Shown piece after piece: positions 5,477-9,974 of a DNA stretch of 9,974 bases; positions within the stretch are counted from its first letter, which is position 1, and the number at the start of each line of letters is the position of its first letter. The position numbers and the translations under genes are program-made. The DNA is taken from NCBI GenBank assembly GCA_016649795.1, contig JAENWZ010000066.1, forward strand, positions 1 through 9,974, read 5' to 3'. Origin of the DNA: Proteiniphilum sp. (GTDB lineage: Bacteria; Bacteroidota; Bacteroidia; Bacteroidales; Dysgonomonadaceae). The notes beneath the pieces are model-generated. The model did not search any database. It was not told the DNA's origin and saw only the letters and a list, made by a program, of their open reading frames with translations.

Positions 5477-7312
5477 ATGGACAACAGATCACTTCAGCTA
5501 ACCGACTGGCTACCCACCACGAAGAAAGAGATGGAACTTCGCGGTTGGGACTATGTTGATGTGGTGTTGTTTTCCGGCGATTCTTACATTGATCACCCCT
5601 CTTTCGGCACCGCGGTCATTGGGCGACTGCTTGAAAGAGAGGGGTTGCGCGTAGCTATCGTTCCACAACCAAACTGGAGAGATGATCTGCGCGATTTCAA
5701 AAAAATGGGTCTCCCAAGGCTTTTCTTCGCTGTCACTGCCGGTGTGATGGATTCCATGATCAATCATTACACAGCCAATAAACGCCTTCGTTCCAATGAT
5801 GCCTACACACCCGACGGACGTTCAGATATGCGGCCCGACAGAGCTGTCACCGTCTATTCACGTATATTGAAAGAGCTCTACCCCGATGTACCTCTGGTAC
5901 TGGGAGGTGTGGAAGCATCGCTGAGGCGGGTTAGTCATTACGATTACTGGAATGATGCGCTGCACAAAACCATTCTCGCCGATAGTGGTGCCGACCTGTT
6001 GATCTACGGTATGGGAGAGCTCCCCCTGAAGCAGTTGGTACGTGAAGTACGCAACGGCAAAAAGATCAGCGAGATAAAAGATATTCAGCAAACAGCTTTT
6101 CTCTGTGCAAATAAAGAAGTCCCGGATAACCCCTTTAGCGAGGAGGCACTCCTCTATTCACATGAGGAGTGCCTGAAGGAAAAACTGAAACAGGCTAAAA
6201 ATTTCCGTGTTGTGGAAGAACAATCCAACCGCCTTTTTGCTGCGCGTATGCTGCAAATGGTGGACGATAAAATGCTTGTTGTAAATCCACCCTTTCCCCC
6301 GATGAAAGAAGAGGAGATAGATGCCTCATTCGATCTCCCTTACACCCGTCTGCCACACCCCAAATATAAAGAAAAGCTGATCCCGGCATATGAAATGATC
6401 AAATTCTCGGTCAATCTTCACCGCGGATGCTTCGGCGGCTGCGCCTTCTGCACCATCTCGGCACATCAGGGGAAATTTATCGCTTCGCGGTCTAAAAAAT
6501 CAATCCTGGAGGAGGTCCGGAAAATAACCGAAATGCCCGGTTTCAAAGGATACATCAGCGACCTGGGCGGACCCTCGGCAAATATGTACAGGATGCAGGG
6601 AATAGATATAAAAATTTGCGAAAAGTGTAAAAAACCTTCCTGTATTTTTCCAAAAATATGCTTTAACCTTAATACAGACCATTCAGATCTGCTGGATATC
6701 TACCATGCTGTGGATGCCCTGCCCGGGGTAAAAAAATCGTTTATCGGCAGTGGCATTCGATACGATATGCTTCTGCACAAGAGCAACGATGAAAAAACAA
6801 ATGCATCTACGCAGACATATCTCCGGCAACTGATTAAATATCATGTCTCGGGACGGTTAAAAGTGGCTCCCGAACATACCTCCGACTCCACGCTCCACTT
6901 GATGCGCAAACCATCATTCGACCTCTTTTATCAGTTTAAACGCATTTTCGATGACCTGAATGAAAAAGAGCAGCTCAATCAGCAGCTGATCCCCTATTTC
7001 ATCTCTTCCCATCCCGGCTGCTCCGAAGAAGATATGGCAGAACTGGCAGCCATCACTAAAAATATTTTTTTCAAACTTGAACAGGTGCAGGATTTCACCC
7101 CTTCACCAATGACATTAGCTACAGAAATCTACTACACCGGTTTTCACCCCTATACACTGGAACGCGTTTACACTGCCAAAACCAAAGATCAGAAAAACGC
7201 ACAACGCCAATTTTTCTTCTGGCACGATAACAAAAATAAAAGAACAATTATCAACGAGCTGAAACGAATAAACCGACATGATCTCATAAAAAAAATCTAT
7301 CCGAACGGATGA
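5477..7312 (+). CDS. ygiQ: YgiQ family radical SAM protein (UPF0313)
   Basis: 611-residue cytoplasmic iron-sulfur protein whose substrate is not known to me. The N-terminus (DWLPTTKKEMELRGWD, GDSYIDHPSFGTAVIGR, VAIVPQPNWRDDL, TANKRLRSNDAYTPDGR) is the diagnostic YgiQ block and resembles a Rossmann-like, cobalamin-binding-type domain. The radical SAM cluster motif CFGGCAFC has Cys318, Cys322 and Cys325 (CX3CX2C), expected to bind the [4Fe-4S] cluster that cleaves S-adenosylmethionine. A second cysteine set, Cys381, Cys384, Cys389 and Cys395 (CX2CX4CX5C), follows in ICEKCKKPSCIFPKIC and could hold another metal or cluster. Near the end are FTPSPMTLATEIYYTG and TAKTKDQKNAQRQFFFW. The protein is shorter than the roughly 740-residue E. 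coli YgiQ, lacking most of the C-terminal extension. It begins 2 nt after sulP. An 11-bp inverted repeat lies within the gene at 6144-6174. Confidence 0.95.
   Translation: MDNRSLQLTDWLPTTKKEMELRGWDYVDVVLFSGDSYIDHPSFGTAVIGRLLEREGLRVAIVPQPNWRDDLRDFKKMGLPRLFFAVTAGVMDSMINHYTANKRLRSNDAYTPDGRSDMRPDRAVTVYSRILKELYPDVPLVLGGVEASLRRVSHYDYWNDALHKTILADSGADLLIYGMGELPLKQLVREVRNGKKISEIKDIQQTAFLCANKEVPDNPFSEEALLYSHEECLKEKLKQAKNFRVVEEQSNRLFAARMLQMVDDKMLVVNPPFPPMKEEEIDASFDLPYTRLPHPKYKEKLIPAYEMIKFSVNLHRGCFGGCAFCTISAHQGKFIASRSKKSILEEVRKITEMPGFKGYISDLGGPSANMYRMQGIDIKICEKCKKPSCIFPKICFNLNTDHSDLLDIYHAVDALPGVKKSFIGSGIRYDMLLHKSNDEKTNASTQTYLRQLIKYHVSGRLKVAPEHTSDSTLHLMRKPSFDLFYQFKRIFDDLNEKEQLNQQLIPYFISSHPGCSEEDMAELAAITKNIFFKLEQVQDFTPSPMTLATEIYYTGFHPYTLERVYTAKTKDQKNAQRQFFFWHDNKNKRTIINELKRINRHDLIKKIYPNG
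6144..6174 (+). repeat. Perfect 11-bp stem-loop inside ygiQ
   Basis: AGGCACTCCTC (6144-6154) and GAGGAGTGCCT (6164-6174) are perfectly complementary around a 9-nt loop, TATTCACAT. The stem is GC-rich and should fold stably in the mRNA. It encodes part of EEALLYSHEECLKE in the linker before the radical SAM domain. No U-run follows, so it is not an intrinsic terminator. Function unknown. Confidence 0.5.
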
Positions 7313-7450
7313 GATTTAGTTGTCAGTACCATAAAAGAAGGTTTCATACTGCAAAATACTGTTAATCATGGTTAAATTTTAAAATTAATCTATTTCAGAT
7401 GCAACGTTTTTTTTCTTCCCGCATCTATCATGTATAAAACGTATCTTAGT

Positions 7451-8185
7451 ATGAGAAAAACGGTTTTGACAATTGTAATTGTTTCGGTCGGAATTCTTCT
7501 GAGCACTATTTCATGCGATGATAATTCAAACTCTCTCGGTAATTTCGGTATCGATATCGCAACCGTACTCCCCGAAGGTGAAAACGCATACTCCCTGCTG
7601 CTCGATAATGGCAAACGCCTCTGGCCCTCAGCAAGCGCTGTGAACTATACGCCCGCGTACAATCAGAGAGTATTCCTGAATTATACGGTGTTATCGGATG
7701 CACAGAGTGGATACGACCATTACATCAAAGTGAATGATATATGGAATATCCTCACAAAACAGGCTATTGATCTAACAGCTCAAAACCAGGACAGTATCGG
7801 AAACGATCCGGTAAAAGCCAATGCAATATGGGTGGGAGGAGATTATCTGAATGTCTCTTTCATGTTCAACTATGGTGGCATTCAGCCTCATGCGATCAAT
7901 TTAGTGAAGAACACACTCTCATCTGAGGCATCGCCTGACGCTATCGATCTCGAATTCCGCCACAACGCCTATCAAAGTACAGAGTCGAAGCTATATGAAG
8001 GTTTTGTCTGCTTCGACCTGAAACCCTTCAGAGTGAATAATACCGATTCAGTGAAACTTTCCATAAAAGTGAAAGAGTGGAGCGGAAATACAACATATGA
8101 TGTCGTTTACAAGTATAATCAGGCATCAGTCGAAACACGAACTGAAATGCCTATACCTGTAATATCATCAAATGAATACTATTAA
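7451..8185 (+). CDS. NigD-like outer-membrane-type lipoprotein
   Basis: Protein of about 244 residues resembling the NigD-like family of Bacteroidota, named after a gene linked to bacteriocin (nigrescin) loci; most members have no known role. From ATG 7451 it starts MRKTVLTIVIVSVGILLSTISC, a type II signal peptide with the lipidated Cys at residue 22. The acidic residues right after it (CDDNSNS) resemble signals that send Bacteroidota lipoproteins to the cell surface. The mature N-terminus LGNFGIDIATVLPEGENAYSLLLDNGKRLWPSA is the best family match (a small beta domain). The C-terminal part is beta-rich with many Asn and Tyr and has EGFVCFDLKPF. The frame opens earlier at ATG 7430, adding MYKTYLS; I prefer 7451 because it gives a compact signal peptide. 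No bacteriocin or immunity gene is adjacent. The gene stands alone between ygiQ (117 bp from its stop to ATG 7430, no obvious terminator) and a strong terminator. Confidence 0.8.
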   Translation: MRKTVLTIVIVSVGILLSTISCDDNSNSLGNFGIDIATVLPEGENAYSLLLDNGKRLWPSASAVNYTPAYNQRVFLNYTVLSDAQSGYDHYIKVNDIWNILTKQAIDLTAQNQDSIGNDPVKANAIWVGGDYLNVSFMFNYGGIQPHAINLVKNTLSSEASPDAIDLEFRHNAYQSTESKLYEGFVCFDLKPFRVNNTDSVKLSIKVKEWSGNTTYDVVYKYNQASVETRTEMPIPVISSNEYY

Positions 8186-8223
8186 ATATAAAACCACAAC
8201 TAAATTAGTTCTATTTCTTATAT
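8186..8223. repeat. Nested A/T-rich inverted repeat just after the NigD-like gene
   Basis: An outer pair ATATAA (8186-8191) and TTATAT (8218-8223) encloses an inner palindrome AACTAA (8198-8203) and TTAGTT (8205-8210) around one A. The interior gaps are 6 and 7 nt, so the whole element is symmetrical. It begins directly after the stop codon and lies 20 bp before the intrinsic terminator. Base composition is very A/T-rich, so chance is a real possibility. Confidence 0.3.
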
Positions 8224-8242
8224 GACTTTTTGATTTTCCAAA

Positions 8243-8283
8243 AACCGGATGGACTCTGTGAAGAGTTCATCCGGTTGTTTTTT
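8243..8283 (+). terminator. Strong intrinsic terminator after the NigD-like gene
   Basis: A 14-bp stem is formed by AACCGGATGGACTC (8243-8256) and GAGTTCATCCGGTT (8263-8276). It has one G-U wobble, a 6-nt loop (TGTGAA), and is followed by G and a T6 run (8278-8283). The A5 tract before the stem would provide a U-run on the other strand, so it could act bidirectionally, though no minus-strand gene converges here. It separates the sulP-ygiQ-NigD-like stretch from the fucose locus. Confidence 0.9.
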
Positions 8284-8382
8284 GTATATGAGTCCGGAAA
8301 ACACAACCTGTCTGGGTAAAATTGCAGTTCATTTGATGTTTTGTAACATATAATAATCTTTCTTCTTTTTAATAAATGTAAC

Positions 8383-8390
8383 TAAATTTG
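8383..8390 (+). promoter_or_regulatory. -7 box for fucR
   Basis: TAAATTTG, followed by ACG, matches TAnnTTTG exactly and ends 26 nt before the ATG at 8417, predicting a leader of about 20 nt. No clear -33 TTTG is present around 8359-8364. It follows a strong terminator, consistent with a new transcription unit starting here. No comparable box is visible between fucR and fucI, so fucI is probably transcribed from this promoter. Confidence 0.5.
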
Positions 8391-8416
8391 ACGTTTCAGC
8401 ACAGAACAGTACAGAT

Positions 8417-9406
8417 ATGACAACAGAGTTGAAATTCGACAACAGGACAACCAAGGTTCAGCAACTTATCGACTACATTCAGAAATCGATCTCAGCCCGT
8501 GAGTTGAAAGTAGGAGATAAACTGCCTTCTATTAATCACCTCAGTGAAAAATTTAGTATTTCCCGGGACACGGTTTTCAAAGCATTCTCCGATTTAAAAA
8601 AAAGGAGAATTATCGATTCAGTGCATGGCAAAAGTTATTATGTGTCGGCGCACGACAGAAGCATCCTGTTATTGCTGGATGAATACACTCCTTTCAAAGA
8701 GGTATTGTACAACACGCTGCGCACTAAACTACCATCCTATTACAATATAGACCTCTGGTTTCATCAATATAACGAGCATCTTTTCAATCAAATCATCAGC
8801 AATTCCGCCGGTATGTACAGTAAGTACATTGTGATGAATTATCATAACGAGAAAATCTCAAAGGTATTGAGTAATATTGACAAAAAAAAGTTGCTCCTTT
8901 TAGATTTCGGGAAATTTGACAAGAAGGGATATTCCTATGTTTGTCAGGATTTTGATGAAGCGCTGTACAACGCTTTGGAAACAATAAAACAACGACTGGA
9001 AAAATACAACAAGCTCTATTTTCTGTTTGACAAAAACCACAAGCATCCCCAAAGCAGCAAGCAATATTTCAGTCAATTTTGCATTGATAACAACCTTGCA
9101 TTCGAAATTATTGATGAATACACCGATAATAGGTTGATACAGGAAAACGCTTTCTATCTGGTTATCAAACAACAGGATATAGTTAATATAATCAAACAGG
9201 GGAAGAGAGCCAATTTAACGATAGGGAAAGATTATGGATTACTGGCCTATAATGACAATCCATTTTTCGAGATTGTTGAAAACGGCGTTTCAAGCATCGG
9301 CATCAATTGGGAAAAAATGGGTGAGCTGGCAGCCTTATTCGTTGCTGAGAGCACTCCCATTCACCTCTTTCTGCCAACGATTATTACAGATCGAAACTCG
9401 TTCTGA
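8417..9406 (+). CDS. fucR: GntR-family regulator with LacI-type sensor domain, FucR-like
   Basis: 329-residue transcription factor. Residues 10-75 are a GntR winged helix-turn-helix (VGDKLPSINHLSEKF, then SISRDTVFKAFSDLKKRRII). From about residue 82 the protein shifts to a LacI/periplasmic-binding-like effector domain (RSILLLLDEYTPF, LYFLFDKNH, GLLAYNDNPFFEIVENGVSSIGINWEKMGELAA), ending in LPTIITDRNSF. This fusion of GntR head and sugar-sensing body occurs in Bacteroidota sugar regulators. It lies 62 bp upstream of fucI on the same strand, and its length and gene order match FucR of Bacteroides thetaiotaomicron, the repressor of the fucRIAKP operon that responds to L-fucose. The specific name rests on this context rather than on binding residues. 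An A/T-rich motif occurs both upstream of this gene and before fucI, possibly its operator. Confidence 0.85.
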   Translation: MTTELKFDNRTTKVQQLIDYIQKSISARELKVGDKLPSINHLSEKFSISRDTVFKAFSDLKKRRIIDSVHGKSYYVSAHDRSILLLLDEYTPFKEVLYNTLRTKLPSYYNIDLWFHQYNEHLFNQIISNSAGMYSKYIVMNYHNEKISKVLSNIDKKKLLLLDFGKFDKKGYSYVCQDFDEALYNALETIKQRLEKYNKLYFLFDKNHKHPQSSKQYFSQFCIDNNLAFEIIDEYTDNRLIQENAFYLVIKQQDIVNIIKQGKRANLTIGKDYGLLAYNDNPFFEIVENGVSSIGINWEKMGELAALFVAESTPIHLFLPTIITDRNSF

Positions 9407-9444
9407 ACAGTGATACCCTTAATCACAAAATGAAATAACATAAC

Positions 9445-9463
9445 AACATATTATAAATTATAA
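9445..9463 (+). promoter_or_regulatory. Candidate FucR operator before fucI
   Basis: AACATATTATAA (9445-9456) matches AACATATAATAA (8345-8356), upstream of fucR, at 11 of 12 positions. It overlaps TTATAA-A-TTATAA (9451-9463), two copies of a self-complementary hexamer spaced by one A. The element ends 5 bp before the fucI ATG. Recurrence in both regulatory gaps of the locus and the symmetry suggest regulator binding, but low-complexity A/T sequence makes chance matches easy. Confidence 0.3.
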
Positions 9464-9468
9464 ACAGA

Positions 9469-9974
9469 ATGAAAAGATATCCAAAAATTGGCATCCGCCC
9501 GGTAATTGACGGACGCCAGGGAGGAGTAAGAGAGAGCCTCGAAGAGAAAACAATGAATCTGGCAAAAACAGTTGCCGAATTGATCAGTTCCAATTTAAAA
9601 AACGGTGACGGAAGTCCGGTTGAATGTGTCATCGCCGACAGCACCATCGGACGTGTGGGTGAGAGTGCTGCCTGTGCTGAGAAGTTTGAGAGAGAAGGTG
9701 TAGGATCAACCATTTCAGTTACCTCCTGCTGGTGTTACGGTACTGAGACAATGGATATGAATCCGCACTATCCCAAAGCCGTATGGGGTTTCAACGGCAC
9801 CGAACGCCCGGGGGCTGTTTATCTGGCAGCAGTGCTGGCCGCTCACGCACAAAAAGGGTTACCGGCCTTTGGTATTTACGGGCATGAGGTACAGGAGGCT
9901 GCGGACAACACCATCCCCGGGGATGTAGCAGAAAAATTGTTACGTTTCGCACGGGCAGCGCAGTCGGTTGCCAC
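9469..9974 (+). CDS. fucI: L-fucose isomerase, N-terminal 168 residues (partial at right edge)
   Basis: Cytosolic enzyme converting L-fucose to L-fuculose, the first step of fucose catabolism before FucK and FucA; family members often also use D-arabinose. The frame from ATG 9469 runs off the window end. It opens MKRYPKIGIRPVIDGRQGG followed by VRESLEEKTMN, then has VECVIADSTIG, SCWCYGTETMDM, AVWGFNGTERPGAVYLAA, KGLPAFGIYGH and AEKLLRFARAA. This is collinear with E. coli FucI, including the CWCYG and WGFNGTERPGAVYLAA blocks. The metal-binding catalytic residues (Glu337 and Asp361 in E. coli) lie beyond the window. Start choice is clear: an A-rich leader precedes it and the N-terminus aligns with the family. 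It is probably cotranscribed with fucR 62 bp upstream, and fucA, fucK and fucP would be expected downstream. Confidence 0.97.
   Translation, partial: MKRYPKIGIRPVIDGRQGGVRESLEEKTMNLAKTVAELISSNLKNGDGSPVECVIADSTIGRVGESAACAEKFEREGVGSTISVTSCWCYGTETMDMNPHYPKAVWGFNGTERPGAVYLAAVLAAHAQKGLPAFGIYGHEVQEAADNTIPGDVAEKLLRFARAAQSVA

Noticed and set aside
7375..7386. Palindrome AATTTTAAAATT between ygiQ and the NigD-like gene
   Set aside because: Pure A/T palindromes of this size are common by chance in A/T-rich spacers; no U-run or promoter relation supports a role.
8900..9172. Minus-strand open frame of 90 codons inside fucR
   Set aside because: Antisense to a well-supported regulator gene, with no promoter or family evidence.
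9410..9426. Hairpin GTGAT/ATCAC after the fucR stop
   Set aside because: A 5-bp stem without a U-run; too weak to claim attenuation or termination between fucR and fucI.

Overview
This window looks like ordinary chromosomal DNA from a Bacteroidota bacterium, probably order Bacteroidales. Four things point there. Several proteins belong to families found mainly in that phylum (a DUF4294 secreted protein, a NigD-like lipoprotein, and a GntR regulator next to fucI as in Bacteroides). The genes lack purine-rich Shine-Dalgarno sites and have A/T-rich leaders. Several starts are preceded by boxes matching the Bacteroides -7 element TAnnTTTG. Coding is dense with moderate GC. A family such as Dysgonomonadaceae is possible, but that is only a guess.

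Layout. On the minus strand lie the first 282 codons of leucyl-tRNA synthetase (leuS, running off the left edge, start at 846) and, upstream of it, a complete AMP-forming long-chain acyl-CoA synthetase (967-2772). A divergent promoter region (2773-2976) separates these from a plus-strand run: a DUF4294 secreted protein (2977-3621), a SulP-family anion transporter with a STAS domain (3753-5474), and a YgiQ-type radical SAM protein starting 2 nt after the transporter's stop (5477-7312). A NigD-like lipoprotein gene (about 7451-8185) follows and is closed by a strong intrinsic terminator (8243-8283). Then comes the start of a fucose-utilisation locus: a GntR/LacI-sensor regulator of FucR type (8417-9406) and the first 168 codons of L-fucose isomerase (fucI, from 9469, running off the right edge).

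How the genes relate. Most are independent housekeeping or envelope genes. Two links are convincing. sulP and ygiQ are spaced like a translationally coupled pair. fucR and fucI have the gene order of the fucose operon of Bacteroides thetaiotaomicron, in which the regulator controls its own catabolic genes.

I found no CRISPR array, tRNA, rRNA, insertion sequence, phage gene or recognisable defence system, and no frameshifts. All intergenic gaps are under 300 bp. The less ordinary signals are non-coding: two perfect 11-bp inverted repeats inside coding sequence (acyl-CoA synthetase and ygiQ), a GC-rich palindrome in the divergent promoter region, a near-leaderless start for the DUF4294 gene, and a motif shared by the two fuc intergenic regions. 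I see no clear candidate for an undescribed multi-gene system.
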